DNA of 64,000 nucleotides from M3007 sp965249785 (GTDB lineage Bacteria; Bacteroidota; Bacteroidia; Chitinophagales; Saprospiraceae). The position numbers were made by a program, and so were the translations under genes. The stretch spans positions 1 to 64,000 of the forward strand of contig CBDFMU010000046.1 in the NCBI GenBank assembly GCA_965249785.1, written 5' to 3'. The notes beneath the pieces were generated by a model. That model was not told the origin of the DNA. It made no database searches and saw only the letters and a program-made list of their open reading frames with translations. Positions 8,746-17,990 of this stretch are shown piece after piece (the stretch's first letter is position 1; every line of letters starts with the position of its first letter).

Positions 8746-9635
8746 ATCCTCATTACCCATCGCCAAAGCGGCCGCGTCAGGAAATTAAAGCCATTAAAAC
8801 TATCCACGAATTCCCGTACACTATCCAGACACTCCGCCGCGAAACGAGTTTGATAATGCCGAAATGCTTGACGGCGAATCTGTTGTGGATTTTTTAGACC
8901 GATCGCCGCATAGATTTCCGCATGAATGTAAGTGCTTTGGAAGAAACGCATATTAATCAGCACAATTACGCTGTACCAGGTGCCACGCCAGAAACCGGCA
9001 TTTTCCGTGTATCGCCGTAGTAGGGATTTAGTGAACAAAATATGCCGTGCTTCTTCAATATTATGCAATTGGGAAACCTTTTGCAACACTGGAAAAGCCG
9101 TCGCCTCGTGCCGCAAATGCTCGCCGTAGCGGTCGGCCATCATCTCGATGGCGATACAGGACAGAAAGATGAAATCCGTCGGGAAAAACTGCACCAAAAA
9201 CTGGCTCGCCACTCGTTGAAAACGATTGACGGGAATGGGCGAAACCCCCAGTTTTTCAATGGCTCTGGCAAACATTTCCTGGTGCCGACATTCTTCAATC
9301 ACTTCGCGCAACAGGAATTGGCGTTCCAGATTATCCGGCGGAAGATGCACAATATAACGTGTCATAAACACGCAAAACAATCCTTCTGACCAGCAGTAAG
9401 CATACAAGGCCTGCACTACTTCGCGGCGACCCAATTCCCGTTTTTGCGCGGGACTAAGGGTTTCATAAACAGGCAATCCGACTAGTGATACCAGTTTTTC
9501 CGGTAAAAAAACATGCTCTTCTTGTTCAGCAATTTCCCAGGGAATAAAAGTTTCGGGCAATAACGGCTTTTCCTTACTGATACGGATTAGACGCTCTATT
9601 TGGGTTATTTCGTCTAATGAATATGAAGTGGTCAT
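8703..9635 (-). CDS. AurF-like non-heme diiron oxygenase
   Basis: A 310-residue helical protein with the carboxylate/histidine pattern of the AurF (p-aminobenzoate N-oxygenase) ferritin-like family: E84 in WSEG, EECRHQEMF (114-122), EMMADRYGEH (164-173) and IEEARHILF (193-201). These residues would bind two irons and activate O2. Known members oxidise amines to nitro groups or carry out other oxygenations. In this cluster the substrate may be an acyl chain or a head group, which the sequence does not settle. The last residues, VENVEGVERLRR, come from an intergenic-type repeat that has replaced the original C-terminus. About 150 bp separates it from the OleA-like gene, same strand. Confidence 0.78.
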   Translation of the reverse strand: MTTSYSLDEITQIERLIRISKEKPLLPETFIPWEIAEQEEHVFLPEKLVSLVGLPVYETLSPAQKRELGRREVVQALYAYCWSEGLFCVFMTRYIVHLPPDNLERQFLLREVIEECRHQEMFARAIEKLGVSPIPVNRFQRVASQFLVQFFPTDFIFLSCIAIEMMADRYGEHLRHEATAFPVLQKVSQLHNIEEARHILFTKSLLRRYTENAGFWRGTWYSVIVLINMRFFQSTYIHAEIYAAIGLKNPQQIRRQAFRHYQTRFAAECLDSVREFVDSFNGFNFLTRPLWRWVMRIRVENVEGVERLRR

Positions 9636-9639
9636 AGTG

Positions 9640-9774
9640 AAAGGTTTATTAAAATTGATTAAAATCTAGACCTGTAAGGTTTTTAGAAACCTTGCAGGTC
9701 TCCTAAATGATTGATTAAAAACCAACATTCATATTATTAATTTACTAGTAATCATTATCTTATCATAAACCTTT
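9640..9774. repeat. Nested palindrome: hairpin inside an outer inverted repeat
   Basis: Outer arms AAAGGTTTAT (9640-9649) and ATAAACCTTT (9765-9774) are perfect reverse complements. Between them, 9668-9701 holds a 15-bp-stem hairpin (arm AGACCTGTAAGGTTT, loop TTAG, one mismatch). Two other loci in the window share this layout and size, at 17651-17779 and 20583-20714. It separates the radical SAM gene from the oxygenase gene. Confidence 0.6.
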
Positions 9775-9840
9775 ATAAACTCTTATAAACCAAAAAATCA
9801 GGCCGTTTCGTAAGCATGACAACCGCTCGCCTTTTCCAAA

Positions 9841-11043
9841 TTAGCCACACCCTGCTTCAATAGTTCCGCAGAGCGCACTACCACATTTATTTTGGCAAAA
9901 AGGACAGGCGTGCATATCACCGTCAGTATCTACATAGAGGAAGCGTTTGCCTGCGCCGGAGCAGCCCGCTTGCCGCTGATATGCCGCATAATAATCTACT
10001 GTTGGATAATTACGATAAGCCGGGTCGTGCTGTATCTTTTGCACAAACTCTTCTAGAATATCTATTTCAGTTGCTCTCAATTCTATATCTTTTCCAGCAA
10101 AATGGCCTACCGCCCGTGGTTCTAAAATGCGGATCATTGGCACGCTCCATTCTTGCGCCAAATGAGCATATTTCCAGAGGTTTTCACTAGTACAAAACTC
10201 TCGAACAGCAGTCAAGGTCAGGCAAACGGCCAAGCCAGCAGCCTGGGCATTCTGAACCGCTTGGTTTGCCCACGCGAAACTGCCTTCCAGACCCCGAAAA
10301 AGGTCGTGCTCTGCTGCATCCCAGTGGTCGAGACTGAGGCCAAGCCCCACCAGGCCAGCCTCCGCCAGTGCTTGCGCACGTTGCGGCGTGAGGCGGTAGC
10401 CCGAAGTGAGTAGCCAAAAATCGGTCTGTTGGGAATTACTGTTTTGCAGGATATATAATAGATCGTCGAAGCGATTGAGAGGTTCGCCACCGCTGAGTTC
10501 GATAGAGGCCACGCCGTTTTTCTGAAACTTGTGAATAATGCTTACTACGTCGTCTTTTGAGAGTTGTTCGCGACCATTAAGATTGTCCCATTCAAAGCAG
10601 TGGGCGCATTGTAATGAGCATTTCTTCGTGATCGCCAATACTAATACATTCAAGCCGGATGTATGACTGGGTATTGACAATTGGCGATGCAACTCGTTCT
10701 TTATCAATACATTCATTGCGCCCGAATCCAAATGCGGAAACGTCATTTGCAGGAAAGTTCGCTCGCCTGTTTGTACTGCTTTGGTCAGGTGACAGGTACG
10801 TTTGTATTCCAAATGCACCGAGATATGTCGTCGTAAAGCAAGCCACGCTTCGCGCTGCGTTGGATAGGCTCGGAACGCGACACGCAACATTTTGTAGAGC
10901 ATTTTTAATTCTAATAATTTATACTTCCAACCAGAAATAAAACTATGTTTTTTATGAGTTAATGAGTTTGCTTTCATGAAAAAAGGATTTAAAAGGGCAT
11001 GAAATTCATTTTTATCGTGGTCTTTTATCACGTAATTGTCCAA
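9841..11043 (-). CDS. Radical SAM protein with SPASM-like C-terminus
   Basis: A 400-residue protein whose radical SAM core starts with the CxxxCxxC cluster motif in KKCSLQCAHCFEW (about residues 142-154). ELSGGEPLNRFDD follows (GGEP, SAM-binding). A C-terminal Cys-rich segment (CSGAGKRFLYVDTDGDMHAC, then PFCQNKCG) suggests an auxiliary Fe-S cluster. The reading frame stops at 9841. One base away, an open frame continues as ELLKQGVANLEKASGCHAYE to a stop at 9798, so an indel near 9880 may have cut the tail. An internal ATG at 10977 (MKANSLTHK) would avoid the 32-bp overlap with the barrel gene. Function within the cluster (peptide or small-molecule modification) is unknown. Confidence 0.82.
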   Translation of the reverse strand: MDNYVIKDHDKNEFHALLNPFFMKANSLTHKKHSFISGWKYKLLELKMLYKMLRVAFRAYPTQREAWLALRRHISVHLEYKRTCHLTKAVQTGERTFLQMTFPHLDSGAMNVLIKNELHRQLSIPSHTSGLNVLVLAITKKCSLQCAHCFEWDNLNGREQLSKDDVVSIIHKFQKNGVASIELSGGEPLNRFDDLLYILQNSNSQQTDFWLLTSGYRLTPQRAQALAEAGLVGLGLSLDHWDAAEHDLFRGLEGSFAWANQAVQNAQAAGLAVCLTLTAVREFCTSENLWKYAHLAQEWSVPMIRILEPRAVGHFAGKDIELRATEIDILEEFVQKIQHDPAYRNYPTVDYYAAYQRQAGCSGAGKRFLYVDTDGDMHACPFCQNKCGSALCGTIEAGCG

Positions 11044-11635
11044 CTATAATTGCCGCCTCAATGCCTGCCACGGTACGATATTTACTGAGATGCGCAAACG
11101 GACTCAAAGAAAAGCCGAAAAAGTGACTTAGCGCAAATTCAAATGTAGGTTGCAACACAAAATCTACTAGATTATGCGTCTGCCAATCGTAATCATAGTT
11201 AGATGTCAAGAAAGAGAAGAGTCCCTGCACTTGCGAAGGACGAAAATTGATCGGATATTTAGTGGAGCCAAAAGCCAAACCGCCTTTCAGATTGAATCGT
11301 ATGCGGTTATCAGTGATCCACCATACTTTGCCAACTGTAAAACCTGCCAATTTTAAACTTTCATACACAAACGGATCAGGTCCGCCGAAAACATTTAATC
11401 CTCCTGATCTATAATTAGGCGGCGTATTACGTGAACGCTTATCATACAGAAAACCAAAAACGGAACAAGAAAATCCTTGCTGTATAATTATTTCAAATGC
11501 AGCGCGCCCGGCTAATGGAAAACTGCCACCTACGCTTATAAAATAACTATTTCGATGTTGCTTGTTATTAGCAGACTGTGCTTTTAACGAAATTGTAAAA
11601 GTGAAAAGCATGAATATAAAAAATAGTTTTTTCAT
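11012..11635 (-). CDS. Predicted outer-membrane beta-barrel protein
   Basis: A 207-residue protein with a clear signal peptide (KLFFIFMLFTFTISLKA, then a Q-S cleavage site). The rest alternates short strands rich in G, F, Y and hydrophobic residues with turns, as in an 8-stranded outer-membrane barrel. Examples are the stretches around YFISVGGSFPLAGRAAFEI and FALSHFFGFSLSPFAHLSKY. It overlaps the radical SAM start and is first in the minus-strand cluster. No precise family recognised. Confidence 0.6.
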   Translation of the reverse strand: MKKLFFIFMLFTFTISLKAQSANNKQHRNSYFISVGGSFPLAGRAAFEIIIQQGFSCSVFGFLYDKRSRNTPPNYRSGGLNVFGGPDPFVYESLKLAGFTVGKVWWITDNRIRFNLKGGLAFGSTKYPINFRPSQVQGLFSFLTSNYDYDWQTHNLVDFVLQPTFEFALSHFFGFSLSPFAHLSKYRTVAGIEAAIIVGQLRDKRPR

Positions 11636-11689
11636 AGTTCTGAAATTTTTTAATTTAGGAAGAGAAATTAATTTTTAAATCAGTAATTT

Positions 11690-13360
11690 CTATAATTTTT
11701 CTACTGCCAACTGATTCATCTGTTGCCAGCGTTCGCGAGAAAGCCGAGGCAAAGCATTCTCTTTATCCCAAACCTTTAATTCCGAAAGACGGGGCCGACC
11801 GGGCGCAGGTTGGCTGACGATTTCATAATGCCCTTTGGCATGGACGACCAGATGGCGCACTTGGTTGGGTGCGAGCGGCGGCACCTCGAAAATAATATTG
11901 GCTTCATCACCAATATTGGGCTGGTTATAGTAGCGATCATCGTCGTCGGTGAGTGCAATGAGCAGATTTTCACCATTTTGCGAAGTCGCGGAAACGGGGC
12001 GAAGCGTAGTTCGATTTACAGGTTGATCATCAGAAAAATCCAGTGCGGCGTAGTCTATTTCCCAAAAATGGAAGCCAAATTCCAGGCGCAGTCGCACCGT
12101 GTCACCTTGTACCTGCGATAGATCGAGCGGCAACACATCCTGACGAAAAGCGGAGGTACCCACTAAATTAAAATAATCAACTTTCTCCCAGTGAGCGGGC
12201 ATAGTTTCGAGCCAAACGGCGAGCGGGATTTTTTGGCGTTCTGCCCAGGCCAGGTTTTTGGCAGCCGATGCTTTGCTGCGTTTTCGCGCTATTTCGTCAC
12301 CATATTGACCTAGTGAATTTTGAAATTGATAATACGTATAGTCCAGCCAATCATTGTTTTTGGTGTTCAGCACGAGTTTGGCTTGCCGCGCAAAAGCAGG
12401 TTTGGCAAAAGTGAGCGTCAGGCGTTCGGTTGCGTCGGGATTTGTGTTTTCGAGGTCGCCGAGGAAGATTTTTTCATCCATTTCCACCACTTCGCTCAGT
12501 ACATCTTGTCCAGAATCATTAGTAGCAATAATGGGCGATTGTGGCGAAATAACCGTGTGCAATTGACCGTATTTGTCAAAAACAGGCTGCACTCCTGGCG
12601 CATGATCGAGTACTTCGAGCGAAACAAAATTAGTGTGTTGATGCTGTTTTTCCTGATTGGCCAGCCGGATTTTGTATTGGTTATTAATTGGTTGCAGGTT
12701 TTTTAAGGGTAAATAGTCGCCGCGTTCAAGTGTTGGGTAAATGGCTCCGCTGTATAGAGAGCCTTCTAAATATTGGGTACCGTCGGGGGATTCGGTGAAG
12801 ACGTGGGGGCAGTTGCAATCACTTTGATTAAAACTACCGACATTACCAACATTACTATAATCGGCATCATTTAGACTAGAAAGCGCAACAATTCCTAGCG
12901 TCAATAAGGTGCCAAGTGTAGCCGCCACAACAATACCAGCCACCTTGCCAGGATCGCGGCTAACTACCCAAATACTGGAAATAGCAGTATCGTTCAGGAA
13001 AGTAGTCAGCGTATCACTATAGGTTTTTGCCGTCTCTGCGCGGATATAGATAAGCGCATGGTTCTGATTTTTTCTTCGGTCCCTATTACTGTAAATACGG
13101 GAAACCTGTCCCTGCAAAGAATCAGAAACACGCTCAAAACGAGCAGAAAGCCCATGCTTCTCTATTTTTACATTAGAGAGTTGCCAAACTTTATGATTTG
13201 ATTTATCAAGAGAAATGGCAAAGAAGTCTAGTTTTTCTAAGTTTGTTTTATTTATACGGTCAAGAGGTAATTTACTACTACTATAACAGCCAAACGTGCT
13301 TCCAATCATAATGAAAGCAAGGAACAAGAAGAGCGGACGGAAAAATCGTGATGGAGCCAT
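11690..13360 (-). CDS. Putative lipoprotein of unknown function
   Basis: A 556-residue protein with a lipoprotein signal (hydrophobic core FRPLFLFLAFIMIGST, then the lipobox-like STFGC). Residues about 140-165 form a hydrophobic helix (KVAGIVVAATLGTLLTLGIVALSSL), followed by a CNCPHVF motif. The long C-terminal region looks like beta-rich folds with WLDYTYYQFQNSLGQYGDE. I recognise no family. The protein is probably anchored in the outer or cytoplasmic membrane. It is separated by 54 bp from the barrel protein and may be co-transcribed. Confidence 0.65.
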   Translation of the reverse strand: MAPSRFFRPLFLFLAFIMIGSTFGCYSSSKLPLDRINKTNLEKLDFFAISLDKSNHKVWQLSNVKIEKHGLSARFERVSDSLQGQVSRIYSNRDRRKNQNHALIYIRAETAKTYSDTLTTFLNDTAISSIWVVSRDPGKVAGIVVAATLGTLLTLGIVALSSLNDADYSNVGNVGSFNQSDCNCPHVFTESPDGTQYLEGSLYSGAIYPTLERGDYLPLKNLQPINNQYKIRLANQEKQHQHTNFVSLEVLDHAPGVQPVFDKYGQLHTVISPQSPIIATNDSGQDVLSEVVEMDEKIFLGDLENTNPDATERLTLTFAKPAFARQAKLVLNTKNNDWLDYTYYQFQNSLGQYGDEIARKRSKASAAKNLAWAERQKIPLAVWLETMPAHWEKVDYFNLVGTSAFRQDVLPLDLSQVQGDTVRLRLEFGFHFWEIDYAALDFSDDQPVNRTTLRPVSATSQNGENLLIALTDDDDRYYNQPNIGDEANIIFEVPPLAPNQVRHLVVHAKGHYEIVSQPAPGRPRLSELKVWDKENALPRLSRERWQQMNQLAVEKL

Positions 13361-13690
13361 AACTTGGGATTTTTAACGGCTCTTTGGGGTTTATTGCTGG
13401 CACAAAGGTCGGCCCGGCGGCGACTGTGCAGACGCGGCTTTTACTACTAATATAATTTTTTTTATTGAATATGGGTAATATATGAGGAAACCAGCAAGCA
13501 ACGCTTTAAAAAGTAAATTCGTTATTGTTTGTTGAATCACCAACCCACTCCTATGCGTCCGTCCATCATTCGTCTGCTGCTTGTCTTTACTGGCGTTTTC
13601 CCCCTCAGCTTCTTGTTTTGGCAAGAAAAAATGGGGCTTAACACCTTCATTTTCCACCATTGAATTAGCAAAGAAGTCAATGAATGTACC
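13361..13690. other. Gene-poor gap between lipoprotein and DUF3037 gene
   Basis: About 330 bp. A weak open frame (13391-13660, minus) has no recognisable domain beyond one hydrophobic stretch. It could be a frameshifted tail of the DUF3037 protein, whose C-terminus is low-complexity. No terminator or repeat seen. Confidence 0.35.
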
Positions 13691-14266
13691 CTAAAATCTC
13701 TCGGGATGTAACACAGAAAGGGGTTGAACAAACACGGGGTTCGTTTGATTCGGACGATAAAGATTACGGTCTGGCCTACTGGAACGCGGCGGACGCCCGG
13801 AACGCGCGGTAGGCAAATGTTTATTTATCGTAAGTTGTGTAGTTGTTATTGAATATTGATACGTTTCTAAATAGCGATTATACAAATTTTGAGATATAAT
13901 ATCAATATTATCATCCATGAGCGCGCCTGTACGCGGACGCGGATCCGAAAATTGCAAGGCAGAGGTATCTGCTGTGAGAAAATTATCTGAAATAAATTTA
14001 GTGATTTCTTTTACAGAATTGTTTGAAACAAGAAGTTTTTCGCTTGCTGTAATAGATCGTTTTTTAAATACTTCAAAGTAATCTTTGATTGTCTGGATTG
14101 GAGCGTCTGGAAAGGCTGCCTGTAAGCGTTCCAAATTGCTAGGACACAAAAAACGTACTACCCTAATCGTTGGAAAAATCAACAAGACTCCTATAACGAG
14201 ACTCTCTTCTCGTCGTACATCCCAATAACGCAAAAGACTATAATAAAAATAATTAGATGTACTCAT
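13691..14266 (-). CDS. DUF3037 family protein
   Basis: A 191-residue protein. The N-terminal pattern YFYYSLLRYWDVRREESLVIGVLLI is the DUF3037 signature (aromatic-Y-x-hydrophobic-R-Y, then E-x-hydrophobic-N/V-IGV). Members nearly always sit next to a HipA-like kinase, as here, where the ATG overlaps the kinase stop by 4 bp. The pair is thought of as a toxin-antitoxin-like or regulatory unit, but its function is not established. The tail from about residue 150 is proline/arginine-rich and may be disordered or off-frame. The base composition is more AT-rich than most neighbours. Confidence 0.75.
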   Translation of the reverse strand: MSTSNYFYYSLLRYWDVRREESLVIGVLLIFPTIRVVRFLCPSNLERLQAAFPDAPIQTIKDYFEVFKKRSITASEKLLVSNNSVKEITKFISDNFLTADTSALQFSDPRPRTGALMDDNIDIISQNLYNRYLETYQYSITTTQLTINKHLPTARSGRPPRSSRPDRNLYRPNQTNPVFVQPLSVLHPERF

Positions 14267-15092
14267 ATTATTTGTTTTTGCAATAGCGTGGCAAATGATT
14301 CAGGAGCACGTTTTACAGCGGTTAAGTAGTCTAAAATAAGTTCTAAATTTCCAACAGGCTGATGATTTTCAATTAAATACTGTGCAAGTTCTTCTAATAG
14401 AAACAAATCTAAAACACGCAACTGTTCCATAAAGTTACGGAAAAGAATTTCTTTCTGACGTTGCGATCTTTCTTGTAACTGTTTGTAAAACAAATGCTCT
14501 TGATATTGATAGGTCCATTTGCCTTCCTGGAAATCACGTATTGGAGCATCATTGTAATTTTCGGGGTCGTCAGCAAACGGAAAGATCTGCTCGTGGTCAA
14601 TTAGCAAAAAGTCGCCATCACGAACAAGCAAATTAGGCTTTTTACGAAAACCGCCCCGATCCAGATTGCGCACTAGATTATCAAAAGCATAAACGCTGGC
14701 CATAGTCGCTAAATCGAGATGAGCGGCAGACAAGGCGTCATCAAAAATAACGTATCCCGAAGCGAAAGCGACTTCCGAAGCGCAACCCACGATAAGCTAT
14801 TTCGTTCAAGTTCACCGTATGCTCATCTAGGTAATGTTTCCAGAAAGGCTTGTTCAAACCGTACCAAAGCAAAATCTGGCACAGGCAAATTAAAACTACG
14901 TGCCAATACGTTGCCGAAAACTTCTTTTGCTACTGCATTCTGCTGCCGAATTTGCTTAGGCGTGAACATTTTCACGACGTATAGATCGGTGTTCCCTGCT
15001 GTATCATATGCTTCTACTATCCAAGGTTTGGTAGAACCGCCTTTTGGTACGATTCCACGGAACTCGGTAGCAGTCAGCACATTTATATTCAT
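14263..15092 (-). CDS. HipA-like kinase (frameshifted twice)
   Basis: A HipA-type small kinase split over three frames. The first segment (15092 to 14823) gives the N-lobe: IVPKGGSTKPWIVEAYD, then DLYVVKMF with the ATP-binding lysine. About 20 codons in a second frame (LDEHTVNLNEIAYRGLRFGS) bridge the gap. The third segment gives the C-lobe with DNLVRNLDRGGFRKKPNLL and the metal-binding LIDHEQIF. All three match the expected order of the family, so the gene was whole recently or still is. Two indels within roughly 60 bp are either sequencing errors or early decay. It is coupled to the DUF3037 gene. Family members phosphorylate proteins; the target is unknown. Confidence 0.72.
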
Positions 15093-15119
15093 GGTTTATA
15101 GATGTCAATACCCAATTCC

Positions 15120-17354
15120 CTACTTTATCTGTCCCAACGCTGCCCGAAACTGCTGTGCGGCTCGCGCATCTCCCTCTGCTTCATAGATTTGCGCCGAAAG
15201 TTCGTAAGCAGGTTTGAAATTGGGAGCCACTTTAATCGCCGCCATCAAATTGTTCAAAGCCGTCTGGTTATCACCCTGCCGATTCGCGATCATGCCCAAA
15301 TAATACCAGGCTGCCGCGTTGGAAGACTCCTTTTTCACATTCGCCTCGAACTGCGCTTTGGCTTTGGCACCATCGTTCTTGGACATCCAGTACATCCCAA
15401 GCAAATTGCTAGCCAGCATATCGTCGGGACTGATCGTCAATGCCTGCTCGGCGGCAGCCTTGCTTTCTTCCAACTGGCTGTTGTTCAGGTAGTTCTGTGC
15501 CAGATTGCTCCATGCCAGATCATTATCTGGTACATTGGCGACCTCGGCTTTCAGATTTTCAATAGCCGTTGGGTAATCGCCTTTCTTCGCAGCGGCCATA
15601 CCTTGCGCGCAGTTTTTACCATTATCTTTCAACACCGCCAGCAATGGTACGCCGTTAGCCTCCACAATATGCACCGCATTGTCGGGTGGCCACATCCCTT
15701 TTTGCAGGGTCGCTGCATCGAGGAAGCGCGTGGGATACAGCGCGTAGTCCCAGGCATCGTCGCAGCGTTTTTCCCATTTCAGGTAGCGAAGCCGCACTTT
15801 ATCGCCGTATTTGGCAGTCAACTTTTGGGTAGAATAAAGCATATTGGTAGCAATGACTACCGTCTGCGGCATATTGGGGCCGAGGATGCCTTGCTGCTCC
15901 ATCCATTCGATGCCCTGACGGGTACTCACGCCCCAATAATCGGTCTCGAATTGACCATAAGCACCCTGTATTCCGCCCACGATGGGATTGAAATAAACGT
16001 AGGGGATTTGTGGGTTGCGAACAATAAAGACCGCCGAATCTACCAAAAGTAGGCCCATAGCACCAAAAACGGCGTATCGCAGTACTTTTTTCCCCGAAAA
16101 GAAAGTTGCTAGTTCATGCCAAAATAGACCGGCCACTACGCACAGCGGCGGGTAAGCAAAAGTCAAGTGCCGCCAGCCATCGTGGATGACGGAATGTTTG
16201 TAAATGATGTAAAAAACTGGAAAAATCGCCGCAAATCCCGCCAGCATTACCCAAAGCGGATTATATTTTTTGAGCAAACGCGGTAGTAAAACGATGCTGC
16301 CCAAAAAGCCAACCAACGCTGCCAGCGGAATGGTATAAAATATCCATTTCAGCGGATAATGCCAGGGCGTTTTGTCCGACATTACGTTATCGCCTTCGTA
16401 TAAGACCCGGATATGCACTTCCAGATCAGCAAATTTCGAGAGCGCAGTGAAAGGATTTTTCAACGGACTTTGCAGAGCGTAGGGCCAAAACAACATCGCT
16501 ATCCCGTAACCAACCACCACCGTGCCGAGTAAAATGAGCGCAAACCGACCCAGCGAATTGCTGCGTTGTTCGGAACTGACCGATTGCATCCGACTCCGAT
16601 AACTGAGTAAAAAATACAGCCCGGCAAACAAAAAAACGTAGACAAAATTCAGCAAGCCACCCGCTCGAATGGCCAGCGCCAAGGCCAGGCCTCCCGCCAG
16701 ACCCGCTATATTCCAGGCCCTCGGTCGCGGCATTCGACTCAGCACCGCCGCGAGGTTGTAAATAGCCAGCATATAACCCGCCGCGAAGGGAATATCCTTG
16801 GGATTCATCAGCGAATCACCCACAAATCGCGGCGACAACAACATGATAATCAACGTAATAAGTCCGGCACTTTCTCCCGCAATGAGGCGGGCAAACAGCG
16901 CGGCGCAAAGCATGGCCACCCAACCGAGCAAAGCACTGGTGGCGTGTCGCACCTGATGATAACCTAAATCGGTGGGCTGATAGCCAAGGGCTTTATTGGC
17001 AAATCCCGTCACAATCTCGAAGGCACCGCCGTAGAGGTGCATATTGCCTTCCGGGATGTTCAGCGCGGAAGTATCGCGGCCAAAAGTGCCGTAGTAATTG
17101 ACCAGTTTCTGGGAATAATCTACCTGGAATTTGTCATCCGCATTGATGCCGCTGCCGAAAGACAAGCCAACCAATATAACCAAACCTATTAGCGCGACAC
17201 CCCAGAATATTTTGCGCAACATCGGGTCCGTCTCCACAGTGGGACGCGCCAGCCAGTCGGTGGAGAACCGCACAACTTCGGGTGCAGGAAGTACCGCTTT
17301 GGGTTTAGGAGTAGCGGATATAGACTTAGGGGTGGGTTTGCTGGATTTTGCCAT
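15120..17354 (-). CDS. Multi-pass membrane glycosyltransferase-like protein with TPR tail
   Basis: About 744 residues. After a cytosolic proline/lysine-rich N-terminus come roughly ten hydrophobic spans. A first periplasmic loop with acidic residues and the SPRFVGDSLMNPKDIPFA loop recall GT-C (PMT/ArnT, GT39-like) enzymes that move sugars from lipid carriers. From about residue 590 the chain turns into TPR repeats (NDLAWSNLAQNYLNNSQLEESKAAAEQ and following) ending in a soluble tail. I start at MAKSSKP rather than an in-frame ATG eight codons earlier. The gene appears to stand alone. The sugar donor and acceptor are unknown; a protein O-glycosylation or cell-surface role is inference. Confidence 0.7.
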   Translation of the reverse strand: MAKSSKPTPKSISATPKPKAVLPAPEVVRFSTDWLARPTVETDPMLRKIFWGVALIGLVILVGLSFGSGINADDKFQVDYSQKLVNYYGTFGRDTSALNIPEGNMHLYGGAFEIVTGFANKALGYQPTDLGYHQVRHATSALLGWVAMLCAALFARLIAGESAGLITLIIMLLSPRFVGDSLMNPKDIPFAAGYMLAIYNLAAVLSRMPRPRAWNIAGLAGGLALALAIRAGGLLNFVYVFLFAGLYFLLSYRSRMQSVSSEQRSNSLGRFALILLGTVVVGYGIAMLFWPYALQSPLKNPFTALSKFADLEVHIRVLYEGDNVMSDKTPWHYPLKWIFYTIPLAALVGFLGSIVLLPRLLKKYNPLWVMLAGFAAIFPVFYIIYKHSVIHDGWRHLTFAYPPLCVVAGLFWHELATFFSGKKVLRYAVFGAMGLLLVDSAVFIVRNPQIPYVYFNPIVGGIQGAYGQFETDYWGVSTRQGIEWMEQQGILGPNMPQTVVIATNMLYSTQKLTAKYGDKVRLRYLKWEKRCDDAWDYALYPTRFLDAATLQKGMWPPDNAVHIVEANGVPLLAVLKDNGKNCAQGMAAAKKGDYPTAIENLKAEVANVPDNDLAWSNLAQNYLNNSQLEESKAAAEQALTISPDDMLASNLLGMYWMSKNDGAKAKAQFEANVKKESSNAAAWYYLGMIANRQGDNQTALNNLMAAIKVAPNFKPAYELSAQIYEAEGDARAAQQFRAALGQIK

Positions 17355-17507
17355 AATGTTGATCTGGAGGTACTGCAATGATGGACAGGTCCGCCTTCCT
17401 TGATACTACGGCGGATAAACCGGCGAAAGGTAGGAAAAAGCGGCTAATGGGTGGCACGGTTAAATCTTTCGTGCAGATAAGCCGAGTAAGATCCCTTGTC
17501 GTAGATT

Positions 17508-17573
17508 GCCTCCGATTTCTTAACGCACCAAAAGAGATTTGCCTCCGATTTCTTAACGCACCAAAAGAGATTT
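17508..17573. repeat. 33-bp tandem duplication
   Basis: The 33-bp unit beginning GCCTCCGATTTCTTAACG is present twice, exactly, head to tail (17508-17540 and 17541-17573), in the 636-bp gap upstream of the glycosyltransferase-like gene. It has no obvious coding role. Confidence 0.85.
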
Positions 17574-17650
17574 GTATGGGGTGCGTTTCAAATTGTTATT
17601 TTGACAACGTGGAACTCTATGTTTTGGACATTGCCTTTAGAAGGATTAAT

Positions 17651-17779
17651 AACTGATGTTAGGCACGAATTACGTTTACGAAACCTGGAAGGTTTCGCAA
17701 ACGCCACGTGTTCCATACGTTTGCGAAACTTTCTATAGTTTCGTAAACGTCGTTTTGTAGATTATGCGTAACATCAGTT
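17651..17779. repeat. Nested palindrome with two inner hairpins
   Basis: Outer arms AACTGATGTTA (17651-17661) and TAACATCAGTT (17769-17779) are perfect reverse complements. Inside are two successive hairpins built on ACGTTTACGAAACC/GGTTTCGCAAACG and ACGTTTGCGAAACT/AGTTTCGTAAACGT. Overall length (129 bp) and plan match the elements at 9.7 and 20.6 kb, although the sequences differ. Confidence 0.7.
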
Positions 17780-17888
17780 AATAAAAGGCGAATATATAGC
17801 GCAATTGAAAAATGCCCAGAGTCGAGTGGTTGGATCGGGACGACTGATAAAAGGATAGGTTTTATAAAGCTGTGTTGAATATTGGAAA

Positions 17889-17940
17889 TTTGAGTATTCG
17901 ATCAATTAACTGATGATCAAATTTTTAATCGAATACTCGC
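17889..17940. repeat. GAGTATTCGAT palindrome, copy 1
   Basis: Arms GAGTATTCGAT and ATCGAATACTC enclose an AT-rich loop. TTTGAGTATTCGATCAATT is the exact reverse complement of 28556-28574, so the same element occurs twice in the window. Confidence 0.65.
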
Positions 17941-17990
17941 ATCCTCGAGGAATTTATTTTACCCTATAATCAGAATATTATTCTTACATT

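Noticed and set aside
13391..13731. Short minus-strand open frames near the DUF3037 gene
   Set aside because: No domain, and they overlap each other in different frames. They might be a frameshifted tail but cannot be supported as genes.
15102..16052. 316-codon open frame on the plus strand
   Set aside because: Lies fully opposite the glycosyltransferase-like/TPR gene; no domain features, low-complexity composition typical of an antisense shadow.
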